DNA of 64,000 nucleotides from Bacillus sp. IITD106 (GTDB lineage: Bacteria > Bacillota > Bacilli > Bacillales > Bacillaceae_C). The notes below the pieces were generated by a model. The model did not search any database. It saw only the letters and a list, made by a program, of their open reading frames with translations, and was not told the origin of the DNA. The stretch's first letter is position 1, and each line of letters starts with the position of its first letter. The DNA lies in the NCBI RefSeq assembly GCF_019459225.1, contig NZ_JAIAZY010000001.1, positions 62,001 to 126,000 on the forward strand. The letters are read 5' to 3'. The position numbers were made by a program, and so were the translations under genes. Shown piece after piece: positions 35,835 to 45,127 of this stretch.

Positions 35835-36851
35835 GTGTTTAAGTATTACAAGACTCTAGGGGGTATATTAGGTGCAGCAGTTGGCGATGCCATGGGAGCC
35901 CCAACAGAAATGAAGACAACCGAACAAATAATAGAAAGGTTCGGCGGATATGTAAAGAATTTTATTGCACCACCGGAGGATACATTTGCTCGGAACAATC
36001 TACCTGGCCAAATTACCGATGACTTTAGCCTAGCCTTTTTTATTATGAAAGCAATTATACGACATAATGGAGAAATCAATGACGAGGTAGCAAAAGAAGG
36101 AATAATTGATTGGTCAAATCATGAAGAATACTTCGAACCTTTTGCTGGTCCTACTACTCGTGCGGCGATTATGGAAATGAAGGGAGAAAAGCTCATAAGT
36201 ACTGAACCCCTAGTAAATTATAATGCACAAGCAACTAATGGATCAGCAATGAAAATATTTCCCGTTGGACTGGTTAATCCGGACAATGTTGATGAAGCAA
36301 TAAATGATGCTATTACTATTACTCTACCAACACATAATAATCATCTTGCTATTTCTGGCGCTTGTGCAGTTGCTGCCGCAGTCAGTAAAGCAATGGCTGA
36401 TGATGCGAATGTTTATAATGTAATACAGGCTGGACTTTATGGCGCAAAAGAAGGAGAAAAACTTGGTAAAGAAGTTGGTATTACTGTCGCAGGACCTTCT
36501 GTAGTTAAAAGAATGGAGTTGGCCATTGAAATTGCCTTAAAAAGTAACTCTATGGAAAACGCCATGAAGGAGTTAGCTGATATTATTGGTAGCGGTATCC
36601 ATATATCAGAATCAGTTCCTGCGGCATTTGGTCTATTCTTGGCAGCCAATGGTGATACGATGGAATCAATCTATGGTGGAGTAAATATTGGAAACGACAC
36701 AGACACAGTTGCTTCCATGGCTGGTGCAATCGCAGGAACATTGAATGGTTATCAATCATTTCCAGATGGCTATTTAAATGAAATCAATGAAAAAAATAAC
36801 ATGGATTTGTCCTATATTGCTAAGTCATTACTTTCATTAGTAAAAGGGTGA
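35835..36851 (+). CDS. ADP-ribosylglycohydrolase-family protein
   Basis: A 338-residue DraG/ARH-fold hydrolase. Metal-binding motifs: GAAVGDAMGAPTE (N-terminal), TDDFSLAFF (TDD), THNNHLAISGACAVAAAVS and GNDTDTVASMAGAIAG (DTD). These enzymes bind two Mg/Mn and cleave N- or O-glycosidic bonds to ADP-ribose; some family members act on nucleosides or other ribosides. GTG start after AGGAGGAG. It is first gene of an operon with a PfkB kinase 7 nt downstream and a BMP-type importer, which points to metabolism of an imported riboside rather than protein de-modification. Confidence 0.88.
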   Translation: MFKYYKTLGGILGAAVGDAMGAPTEMKTTEQIIERFGGYVKNFIAPPEDTFARNNLPGQITDDFSLAFFIMKAIIRHNGEINDEVAKEGIIDWSNHEEYFEPFAGPTTRAAIMEMKGEKLISTEPLVNYNAQATNGSAMKIFPVGLVNPDNVDEAINDAITITLPTHNNHLAISGACAVAAAVSKAMADDANVYNVIQAGLYGAKEGEKLGKEVGITVAGPSVVKRMELAIEIALKSNSMENAMKELADIIGSGIHISESVPAAFGLFLAANGDTMESIYGGVNIGNDTDTVASMAGAIAGTLNGYQSFPDGYLNEINEKNNMDLSYIAKSLLSLVKG

Positions 36852-36857
36852 ACTAAA

Positions 36858-37793
36858 ATGTACGTTGTAGCAATAGGCGGTAGCGCAATCGATGAGTATT
36901 ATATATGTAAAAATTGGCCTGAGCTCGGAGATAAGGCAATTGTTCAGTATCTTGATAGTAAAGTTGGGGGGATGATAGCTAATGCAGCTAGTATTCTAGC
37001 TAACTATTCCTTGAAAACCTATATATTAGATAATTTAGGAGATGATCAATATACTACATTAATTTTGGAAGATTTGAAAAGTAATAACATTAATACTGAC
37101 TATATCGAAATAGTACCTGAAACAACCAACAACAAAACATTTATTATGTTGTCTAAAGAAGAAAAGACAATTTTTGTTGCAAGAAGTCCAAATAAACCAC
37201 CACTTACTATTGACCCGTCAAAAAGAAAACTTTTACTTAACGCAAAATTTGTCTACTCTTCTATTCCTGAAATGAAAAAAATACCAGACCATCATGAATT
37301 AATCATAGAAATGGTAAATAACGGTGTTCAATTAATACTAGACGTGGAAAAAGAGTCGTTCGTGAATCGAGAAAAGGATCAATTTTATTTTAAACATGCC
37401 TCAACCTTATTTTTTAATGAATTTGCCTTTGAAAAATACTGTACAGGAATTAATAAAAATAGTGCTTTAGGTGAATTACTTTTAATGGAAGGAAAAACAA
37501 TTGTAATTACATTAGGGGCGAAAGGATGCTATGTGGCAACTAAATCAGACTCTTTTCAAGTAAATGGACATAAGGTAAATGTTGTTGATACAACAGGTGC
37601 AGGAGATGCATTTAATTCTACATTTGTGTATGGATTAAGTCAAAACTGGCCTTTAAAAAAGTGTGCAACTATAGCTAGTGCAGCTGCAGCAAAATCTGTT
37701 CAACATCTAGGTCCAAAGGCAGGCGTCTCAAGTATTGATAGCGTTATCAATTTTATGAAAAATAAAAATAATGATAAGGATGGTAGGAAATGA
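36858..37793 (+). CDS. PfkB-family carbohydrate/nucleoside kinase
   Basis: A 311-residue ribokinase-like protein: N-terminal VAIGGSAIDEYY, KVGGMIANAASILANY substrate loop, and VDTTGAGDAFNSTFV with the catalytic Asp and anion hole. Related proteins phosphorylate ribose, nucleosides or pseudouridine. It sits between the ARH-fold hydrolase and the BMP binding protein and overlaps the latter by 4 nt (ATGA), indicating tight co-translation. It probably phosphorylates the sugar or nucleoside taken up or released by these partners. Confidence 0.85.
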   Translation: MYVVAIGGSAIDEYYICKNWPELGDKAIVQYLDSKVGGMIANAASILANYSLKTYILDNLGDDQYTTLILEDLKSNNINTDYIEIVPETTNNKTFIMLSKEEKTIFVARSPNKPPLTIDPSKRKLLLNAKFVYSSIPEMKKIPDHHELIIEMVNNGVQLILDVEKESFVNREKDQFYFKHASTLFFNEFAFEKYCTGINKNSALGELLLMEGKTIVITLGAKGCYVATKSDSFQVNGHKVNVVDTTGAGDAFNSTFVYGLSQNWPLKKCATIASAAAAKSVQHLGPKAGVSSIDSVINFMKNKNNDKDGRK

Positions 37794-38776
37794 AAGGATT
37801 AAAATGTGCTTTTTTAATAGTCTCCTTGGTAGTATCTATAATTTTGATTGCAGGTTGCAACGAAAAGACTGGTAACTCTAAAACCCAACAAGCAGCAATG
37901 ATTATTTCTATTCCAAAAGGAGATCCATTTATCGACCTAGCTTATTCTGGTCTAGAAGAACTTGGAAATGATAAAGGATTAGATACAAAAATAATTGAGG
38001 CTTTAGATAAGTCTGAATATGAAGAACAAATAAGATCTATGGCAGAGTTAGGTGCCAACCCTATATATGTTTTATGGGATGATTTAGGTGCTGCTGTTTT
38101 AGAAGTTGCACCTGATTTTCCTGATACTAAATTTATTATCGGAGATGCTTATGTTGAATCTGATTTATCAAATGTAAAAACAATTGTTGTTGAACCACAA
38201 GAAGCCGCCTTTCTAGCAGGTTTTGTAGCTGCAAAAACATCTGAGAACAACCACATTGCCTTTGTTGGAAGTCAGGATACACCTATTATTAACCGTTTCA
38301 AAGTAGGTTATGAAGCTGGAGCTAAGCATGCTAGCCCTGACATAACAGTAGAATCAGTATATGTAGGAAATGCCAATGATCCTTTAAAAGGGCAAGAAAT
38401 TGCAAAACTTGTCATTGGAAATGGTGCGGATGTCGTTATGCACGCCGCTAATAAGTCGGGTTTAGGAGTTATTAAAGGCGCCGAAGAAAATAATGCAAAA
38501 GCAATCGGTGTCGATGAATGGCAAGGAAAAATTAATGAAGATGTTGTTTTTTGGTCAGCATTAAAAGATATTGCGGGTGCAATTTATAAAGCCGGAGAAA
38601 GTGTTCTTGATGATAAATTTGAACCTGGATTACAAAAGTATGATATTAGCACAGGAATTAAAATGTATGATGAAAGGGACTACGAAAAGTTATCAGAAGA
38701 TTTAAAGAATGAAGTGAAGCAAATAGAAGAGGACATTATGAACGGAAAAATCGAGGTGCCTACTCCTGTAAATTAA
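37790..38776 (+). CDS. BMP-family ABC transporter substrate-binding lipoprotein
   Basis: A 328-residue lipoprotein with lipobox IAGC and the BMP (basic membrane protein/Med) fold: IISIPKGDPFIDLAYSGLEE, EPQEAAFLAGFVAAKTS, HIAFVGSQDTPIINRFKVGY and AIGVDEWQG. Characterised members (PnrA, RnsB, YufN) bind purine nucleosides. It captures the operon substrate outside the membrane. Confidence 0.88.
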   Translation: MKGLKCAFLIVSLVVSIILIAGCNEKTGNSKTQQAAMIISIPKGDPFIDLAYSGLEELGNDKGLDTKIIEALDKSEYEEQIRSMAELGANPIYVLWDDLGAAVLEVAPDFPDTKFIIGDAYVESDLSNVKTIVVEPQEAAFLAGFVAAKTSENNHIAFVGSQDTPIINRFKVGYEAGAKHASPDITVESVYVGNANDPLKGQEIAKLVIGNGADVVMHAANKSGLGVIKGAEENNAKAIGVDEWQGKINEDVVFWSALKDIAGAIYKAGESVLDDKFEPGLQKYDISTGIKMYDERDYEKLSEDLKNEVKQIEEDIMNGKIEVPTPVN

Positions 38777-38807
38777 TTGTTAATAAATTAAAGGTGGTTT
38801 TATTAAC

Positions 38808-40343
38808 ATGCAAACTATATTGGAAGTTTACAAGTTAACAAAGAAATTTGGAAATGTAGTTGCTAATCACGACATTAACATGAAAGTTAAACAAGGAACA
38901 ATCCATTCTATTATTGGGGAAAATGGTGCTGGTAAAAGTACTTTAATGAATATGATTGCTGGTTTATTAGAACCTACCAGCGGTGATATATTCATTCGGG
39001 GAGAAAAAGTACAATTCAAAAATGCAAATCATGCATATAGAAGTGGGATTGGAATGGTTCATCAAGAGTTTATGCTATTCCCTGAGCTCACCGTTCTAGA
39101 AAATATCACCATGGGACGCGAAAGAACAAAGCAAAAGTTATTTTTAGATAAGCAGCAAGCTCGTAGAGAAATACAACAAATCTGTGATCAATATCATTTT
39201 AAATTGCCTCTTGACTCGTTAATAAAAGACTTACCTGTTTCGATTAGACAACAGGTAGAAATAATTAAAGTTCTATATCGGGGTGCAGATATAATCATCT
39301 TAGACGAACCTACTGCTGTATTAACTCCACAGGGAATTGATGGGCTATTTACTGCAATCAAATTTCTAGTATCCATGGGAAAAACAATTATCTTTATAAC
39401 ACATAAGTTGAAAGAAGTTTTAAAAATTTCAGATACTATTACAGTATTAAAAAATGGACAAGTCACAGGAATGGTGCACCCGAGCGATGTAAATGAAGAA
39501 AAATTAGCAAACATGATGGTAGGACGTGAAGTTTTATTAAAAGTTAATAAACCAAAAAAAGAGTTAGGGCGTACATTATGTTCTATATCAAATTTTTGGG
39601 TAAAAGGTGACGACCAAATAGATAAAGCTAAGGATATTAACTTTTCAATAAAGCAAGGAGAGATAATTGGTATAGCGGGAGTTGCAGGCAATGGTCAGCG
39701 TGAATTGGTGGATGCTCTATTAGGTATTCGTAAACCTTCGAAAGGTACGTTTACTTTTAATAGGCAGGACATTACCAAACTGGGTCCACGTGAAAAACGA
39801 TTATTAGGTATTGGTTATATATCGGATGATCGTTTAGAAAAAGGAAGTAATGTTGAAGCTGCCGTATGGGAAAATGCGATCATGGGTTACCATATTGCAC
39901 ACGGCTTTAAGAGTAAAATTTGGTTGGATAAAAAACAAGCATTTAATTTTACTAATAAAATTATAAAAGATTTTAATGTCAAGACTCCTTCTATACACTC
40001 CCAAATAAAAACATTGTCCGGCGGCAACATTCAAAAGTTAATTGTAGGCAGAGAGTTCTCACAAAAGAACTCACTGCTTATCATTGAAGATCCTACAAGA
40101 GGAATTGATATAGGAGCAATAGAATTTATTTGGAATCGCATTATTGAAATTGCCAAAAACGGAGTATCTATCCTTCTGATTAGCCATGAACTAAATGAAG
40201 TATTGTCACTAAGCGATCGAATCCTTGTTTTTTATGATGGTTATATTGCAGGTGAAGTTCACGCAGATGAAGCCACGGAACAAGAGATAGGATTATTGAT
40301 GACTGGGGGGAAACAACAGCCATATGAAGCAGACATTAGCTAA
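38808..40343 (+). CDS. ABC transporter ATP-binding protein, two nucleotide-binding domains (nucleoside/sugar type)
   Basis: A 511-residue fused ATPase. First domain: Walker A GENGAGKST, VSIRQQVEI signature, Walker B IIILDEPTA. Second domain: degenerate Walker A GVAGNGQRE, LSGGNIQK signature, LIIEDPTRGID. The asymmetric tandem is typical of RbsA/YufO ATPases of the BMP and ribose systems. It overlaps the next permease gene by 20 nt. Confidence 0.92.
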   Translation: MQTILEVYKLTKKFGNVVANHDINMKVKQGTIHSIIGENGAGKSTLMNMIAGLLEPTSGDIFIRGEKVQFKNANHAYRSGIGMVHQEFMLFPELTVLENITMGRERTKQKLFLDKQQARREIQQICDQYHFKLPLDSLIKDLPVSIRQQVEIIKVLYRGADIIILDEPTAVLTPQGIDGLFTAIKFLVSMGKTIIFITHKLKEVLKISDTITVLKNGQVTGMVHPSDVNEEKLANMMVGREVLLKVNKPKKELGRTLCSISNFWVKGDDQIDKAKDINFSIKQGEIIGIAGVAGNGQRELVDALLGIRKPSKGTFTFNRQDITKLGPREKRLLGIGYISDDRLEKGSNVEAAVWENAIMGYHIAHGFKSKIWLDKKQAFNFTNKIIKDFNVKTPSIHSQIKTLSGGNIQKLIVGREFSQKNSLLIIEDPTRGIDIGAIEFIWNRIIEIAKNGVSILLISHELNEVLSLSDRILVFYDGYIAGEVHADEATEQEIGLLMTGGKQQPYEADIS

Positions 40344-41409
40344 TGCCAAAACGGAAGTATATAAATATCTCTTTGCATTTTTATGTGTCTTAGCTATAGG
40401 GGTAATTATCATCTTAATCCAGGGTGGCAATCCCATAAAGTCATTCTCAGCGATATTTTCTGGATCCTTAATCGGGATTGATTCAATCGCAAGGAGCATT
40501 CGTTGGATTATACCATGTATTATAGCAGGGATTGCTGCCACAGTTGCATTTAGGTCAGGAGTATTCAACCTAGGAATTGATGGACAGATTTATATAGGGG
40601 CTTTTATTGCAGCAATGATTGGTTATTCTATCGGGCTTCCAAGAGGATTACACATCCCCTTAACAATTATATGTGCTGGGCTTGGTGGCTTAATATTCGC
40701 TATCATTCCAGCAGTTCTTAAATTGTATTTCAGAGTGAATGAAATGGTCACAACATTGATGCTTAATTATGTTGCTATCTTATTTACTGAATACTTAGCA
40801 ATGATGTTTCTTGGGTTTGATGGATCTAAATCTCCTGAACAAGTTGCAACACCGCCTATTTTAGAATCAGCAAAATTAAAGCAACTTTTTCCTCCATACC
40901 AAGCAACCACAGGTATTTTCATTGCTTTGGGATTAGTAATAATCGTGCATATAATATATAAATATACAACCAAAGGATATGAGTTAAAGCAACTAGGAGA
41001 AAATATGATTTTTTCAAGATTAGGCGGGATAAGAGTACCCAGTATGTACCTTGCAATTTTTTTAATTAGTGGTTTTATTGCTGGCATCACTGGTGCCGTG
41101 GAAATCATGGGACCACATGGAAAATTCCGTGCTCAGTTTGCCACAAATTTGGGATGGGATGGAATAATGATCGCCTTGATAGCTAGGAACAATCCAATAG
41201 GTGTCATTATTGTCGGTTCAATTTGGGGAATATTAAAAAATGGAGCTTTTGCCATGGAAAGAATGACTGACACAAGTAGGCTTGTCATCGTTTTAATTCA
41301 AGCATTGTTTGTTTTATTCATTACTGTAGATTTTAATAAATTGCAAACCAATATTAAAAAACTATGGAATAAACATGTGTTAAAAAGAGAAACTGGAGGT
41401 GTTGTGTAA
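40324..41409 (+). CDS. ABC transporter permease, nucleoside/ribose type (YufP/RnsC-like)
   Basis: A 361-residue BPD_transp_2-family permease with about ten helices. ATVAFRSGVFNLGIDGQIYI and ELKQLGENMIFSRLGGI are the conserved cytoplasmic segments. It forms the channel together with the next gene product. Its start lies inside the 3' end of the ATPase gene. Confidence 0.88.
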   Translation: MKQTLANAKTEVYKYLFAFLCVLAIGVIIILIQGGNPIKSFSAIFSGSLIGIDSIARSIRWIIPCIIAGIAATVAFRSGVFNLGIDGQIYIGAFIAAMIGYSIGLPRGLHIPLTIICAGLGGLIFAIIPAVLKLYFRVNEMVTTLMLNYVAILFTEYLAMMFLGFDGSKSPEQVATPPILESAKLKQLFPPYQATTGIFIALGLVIIVHIIYKYTTKGYELKQLGENMIFSRLGGIRVPSMYLAIFLISGFIAGITGAVEIMGPHGKFRAQFATNLGWDGIMIALIARNNPIGVIIVGSIWGILKNGAFAMERMTDTSRLVIVLIQALFVLFITVDFNKLQTNIKKLWNKHVLKRETGGVV

Positions 41410-41410
41410 A

Positions 41411-42325
41411 ATGTGGGACATTCTTTTCGGTTCCCTTACATTTGCAGCTATGTTCCGCTTAGCAACACCGATTATACTAACAGCCATGGGAGGGGCCTTT
41501 GCAGATAGAGCAAACATATTTAATATTGGATTGGAAAGCTTTATGTTAGTTAGTGCCTTCTTTGCTATGTTTGGAAGTTATCTTATGTCTAATGCATTCG
41601 CAGGTTTATTATTTGGGATTTTAAGTTCTCTATTGATGTCTTGTATATTTGCCACGCTAGTTTTACATTTTAAATCTGATGTAATTGTAGTTGGGATTGC
41701 TATGAATCTAAGTGCATGGGGATTTACAACCATGCTATTAGACGGTATTTTCAATACTCGCGGTGCCTTTACAGATCCAAGAATTAAGAGTTTTAATAAT
41801 ATTAGTATTCCATTTTTAGAGAAAGTTCCTTATATCGGATCTATCTTTCAAGATCAAAATTTGCTTGTATATATAGCAATTATTTCTGTGATTGTGTGTC
41901 AAGCTATTATATACATGACACCATTCGGATTGCGTCTTAGAGGAGTCGGGGGTAATGAGAAAGCAGCTGAATCAGCTGGAGTAAATATTCTAAAATATAA
42001 ATGGATATCTGTCATCATTACCGGTGTCTTCGCAGGAATATCGGGTTCATTTTTATCAATTGGTGGTATTTCAATGTTTACAGAAAATATGTCAGCTGGA
42101 AAAGGATTCCTCGCATTAGCAGCTATTATGATTGGTAAAGGTAATCCTTTTAAAGTCTTTCTTGCCTGCTTAATATTTGCCTATACAGATGCAATTGCTG
42201 TAGGATTGCAAAGTTATCAAATTCCATCCCAACTCGTACTGATGATTCCATATGTTGCAACTATCATGGTCTTGTTTTTTGTAAATGTAAGAGATCGAAA
42301 TAAACTTGAAAGTTTAACGTCTTAG
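41411..42325 (+). CDS. ABC transporter permease, nucleoside/ribose type (YufQ/RnsD-like)
   Basis: A 304-residue permease of the same family as its neighbour: LATPIILTAMGGAFADRANI, FNIGLESFMLVSAF and LRLRGVGGNEKAAESAGVNI-like loops (GFLALAAIMIGKGNP near the end). ATG 41411, one base after the upstream stop, has GGAGGTG embedded in the previous gene's last codons; a GTG at 41399 overlaps that site. Confidence 0.88.
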   Translation: MWDILFGSLTFAAMFRLATPIILTAMGGAFADRANIFNIGLESFMLVSAFFAMFGSYLMSNAFAGLLFGILSSLLMSCIFATLVLHFKSDVIVVGIAMNLSAWGFTTMLLDGIFNTRGAFTDPRIKSFNNISIPFLEKVPYIGSIFQDQNLLVYIAIISVIVCQAIIYMTPFGLRLRGVGGNEKAAESAGVNILKYKWISVIITGVFAGISGSFLSIGGISMFTENMSAGKGFLALAAIMIGKGNPFKVFLACLIFAYTDAIAVGLQSYQIPSQLVLMIPYVATIMVLFFVNVRDRNKLESLTS

Positions 42326-42339
42326 TGAGTGTCTATTAA

Positions 42340-43242
42340 ATGAGATTTAGATATACAATCATCGTATTCATGGGTGCATGCAGTTATGGAATACCTTCAA
42401 CAATAGCTAAATTGGCTTATAGTCATGGGTTTTCGCCAAATGAAATAGCTGGTGCACAAGTACTTATAGCTGCAGCCCTATTATTCTTATCACTAATCAT
42501 GATTAGATCAGTAAAAATTAAATTAAAATCTCTATTTATTCTAATGCTTGCAGGGTCTACTACTGGGCTTACGACTATTTTTTATTTTGGAAGCTTGAAA
42601 CATATTCCTGCCTCCATTGCCATTGTACTATTATTCCAATTCACATGGATGGGAATTATAATAGAAGCAATAATTGAGAAAAAATGGCCATCAAAAGAGA
42701 AATGGGGGGCACTATTTCTATTAGCGTCAGGTACGGCATTGACTGGGCAAGTCTATAAAGTAGAGATAAAAGAATTATCATTAGAAGGGGTACTATTAGG
42801 ACTTTGTGCAGCACTAACATTTGCCCTTTTTATTCTATTTAGTGGCAAAATCGAATCCAAAGTAAAACCAATTTTAAGAAGTGCTTATATGACTCTAGGT
42901 GCTACAGTGGTTGTGTTGCTCATATATCCCCCAACTTTTCTAGTTAATGGATTCTTATTCTCGGGTTTATTCAAGTGGGGTTTATTATTAGCATTATTTG
43001 GAAGCGTTATTCCAATCATATGTTTTGCTATCGGTGTGCCTCGTATTGGAAGCGGACTAGCGACCATTTTAAGTGCATTTGAACTACCTGTGGCAATTAT
43101 CATGGCTTATATAGTATTAAGAGAGAACATAAATATTTCACAATGGGTTGGTGTTATAATCATTTTATGTGGAATTGCCTACCCAGAAATAGTTTTTATG
43201 AAGAATTATAGGAATAGAAATATATCCACAATAAGGAATTAA
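42340..43242 (+). CDS. EamA/DMT-superfamily transporter
   Basis: A 300-residue ten-helix drug/metabolite transporter with two EamA repeats (GACSYGIPSTIAKLAY at the start of the first; SLEGVLLGLCAALTFALFIL at the start of the second). It lies 15 nt after the second permease and ends the operon. It may export a product or excess base from the imported riboside; the direction and substrate are inference. Confidence 0.82.
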   Translation: MRFRYTIIVFMGACSYGIPSTIAKLAYSHGFSPNEIAGAQVLIAAALLFLSLIMIRSVKIKLKSLFILMLAGSTTGLTTIFYFGSLKHIPASIAIVLLFQFTWMGIIIEAIIEKKWPSKEKWGALFLLASGTALTGQVYKVEIKELSLEGVLLGLCAALTFALFILFSGKIESKVKPILRSAYMTLGATVVVLLIYPPTFLVNGFLFSGLFKWGLLLALFGSVIPIICFAIGVPRIGSGLATILSAFELPVAIIMAYIVLRENINISQWVGVIIILCGIAYPEIVFMKNYRNRNISTIRN

Positions 43243-43668
43243 AGGATGAAAGGATTTTGGGAAGCATTCCTTTTCATTACCTAGGACTTATATTATTCTA
43301 TATATCAGGTTCGCCTGCACAAACAGCAACAAGTATCATGACCGCCTAATTTTGAGGTGTTACCTGACATAGTGAAACCTCTGAACATGTGCAACTCTAT
43401 GATTGCCCAATTCTTTTATACTACCGTTATTTACTACTCATAAATAAAACAATAAGACCGTTCCCTTCTAATCACGGGGAACGATCTTTGCATACTGCTA
43501 ACGACAACTAGTCACAACTATGTTAACTTTCTTCTTGCTTCTTCCATAGAAGGAATCGCAACTCAGCTTTTCTTAAGATAAAGCGAAACTATATGAATCG
43601 GCGATTTTTAATCGTAATCATTCAGATGACATTATGTCTACCAGAACATATTATTAATCTACATGTTC
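43243..43668. other. Intergenic region between convergent operons, with terminator
   Basis: 425 nt with no gene recognised. AAGACCGTTCCC / GGGAACGATCTT (43454-43488, one mismatch) followed by T residues is a terminator usable from either side. Confidence 0.6.
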
Positions 43669-44496
43669 CTATCCCTTAACGCTCGACATGGTGATACCCT
43701 TAATGATATATTTCTGGAAAAATAAGTAGGTCATCATAGGTGGGACCATCGCAATCAACATAGCTGCTATTTTTACCCTAGGATCAACGTAAAACTGTGG
43801 ATTTAGCAAATTGGCTATAGCTACGCTAATAGATCTAATTTCGGTTGCAGTTATCAATGACGGCCATAAGTACAAGCCCCACACTTTTATAAACAGAAGT
43901 ACCGTGGCTGTAATTAGTCCATTTCGCATGAGTGGAAAAACTATTTTAGAATAAATTGTAAAATGACCAGCTCCATCAATACGCGCAGATTCAATTACCT
44001 CAACGGGCATATCCTCCAAAAACTGCATCATAATAAACAACGACAATGGCGACACCATCAAAGGAAGAGCAACTCCTAATAACGTATCTTGTAGTCCGAT
44101 ATTAAATACAAATCGATAAAGCGGAATCACATATAAAACAAAGGGCAGCATCATACTGACCATAACCATGGAGAATAACACTTTTTTTAATGGGAAGTTA
44201 TAAAATCTGAATTCATAAGCTGCCAATGAGCAAACAAATAGCATGCCAATTATACATAGGATTGTATAAAGAAATGTATCCCCCGTGGCTTTCAAAATAT
44301 TAATAGTTTGTAATGCGTAATCGATTTTTACTATCCCGTTGCTCAAAGAATTTGGAAAAAACGTTTTGGTCAAATTGCTACTGTCATTTGAAAAAACAAC
44401 GCTTATTAAGGTCCATATTGGGAACAGGCAAATAAAGGCCCAAAAACTTGCAAGAGCTATCAATATTATCCGTTCAGATATATTTTTAGATCTCAT
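43669..44496 (-). CDS. Carbohydrate ABC transporter permease, MalG type (second system)
   Basis: A 275-residue permease with six helices; EAA loop EVIESARIDGAGHFTIYSKI. ATG 44496 follows AAGGGGAGC; the longer frame to 44631 lacks an RBS. It is separated from its MalF partner by 630 nt of non-coding DNA, which is unusual for such pairs. Confidence 0.87.
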   Translation of the reverse strand: MRSKNISERIILIALASFWAFICLFPIWTLISVVFSNDSSNLTKTFFPNSLSNGIVKIDYALQTINILKATGDTFLYTILCIIGMLFVCSLAAYEFRFYNFPLKKVLFSMVMVSMMLPFVLYVIPLYRFVFNIGLQDTLLGVALPLMVSPLSLFIMMQFLEDMPVEVIESARIDGAGHFTIYSKIVFPLMRNGLITATVLLFIKVWGLYLWPSLITATEIRSISVAIANLLNPQFYVDPRVKIAAMLIAMVPPMMTYLFFQKYIIKGITMSSVKG

Positions 44497-45127
44497 AAAT
44501 TGCTCCCCTTTCTTATTGGAAGTAACTGTCCAAAATTTTATATAGAAATAAGTTATTAAATCTTGTAATTGAAGGGTTACATACAAAAAACTTGCCACCC
44601 CCTCAATTCTGTGGATAATTGAGGTTACCACACATGCAATTCCATAGAATAGAAAGTAACAAGTTGTACCCTTATTTTAACAATTTGCAAGGTACGGTAC
44701 ATCTATCGGGAGTTTCAATTTTTTCGAGACAACTAGTTGCAGAGATACAGGGCAATTATTTTAGAGATTTGAATGTAATCATGTTCACATCGAGGGATTT
44801 AAATTATTCCAACTTACAGCCTCTAGGAAATGCTGAACCTTTAAAACCCAAGATAGATTTTTTGTGATTTTACATTAATCCAAACACGCTAGGACTTGAC
44901 CCTGAGCAATCGGCGTAGCGAACTCTTGACAAACTGATAAGTAAAAAAGGGGGAAATTGATAATATAAACAGCTATTTTAAATACCTACTTTTGCCCCTC
45001 CACCCTTGATACTCTTACGCAACCTTTTTCTACTGTTTGTCAAGAGCGATTGCTGACAACATATTTTTTCAAATACCAAGTAACTGGGAATGTATAAGTT
45101 TTTCTTAGAACTTTTTGCAGTATCTTA
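44497..45127. repeat. Non-coding insert between permease genes with long inverted repeat
   Basis: A 630-nt spacer. AGCAATCG (44905-44912) and CTCTTGACAAAC (44923-44934) recur inverted as GTTTGTCAAGAGCGATTGCT (45035-45054): a 20-bp inverted repeat with a 10-nt insert in the left arm and a 100-nt core. CTTGACAAAC also occurs in the spacer of the first sugar operon (near 31652). A relic of a mobile element or an operon-internal hairpin. Confidence 0.5.

Noticed and set aside
41411-42325. GTG start at 41399 for the second permease
   Set aside because: That codon lies inside the GGAGGTG ribosome binding site; ATG 41411 fits the spacing.
38808-43242. Riboswitch control of the nucleoside-type importer
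   Set aside because: The gaps before 35835 and between operon genes are too short or lack a purine-riboswitch core; palindromic operators explain control better.
44619-44867. 82-codon frame inside the permease spacer
   Set aside because: No ribosome binding site and no family resemblance; it overlaps non-coding spacer sequence. It could be a transposase scrap but I cannot support that.
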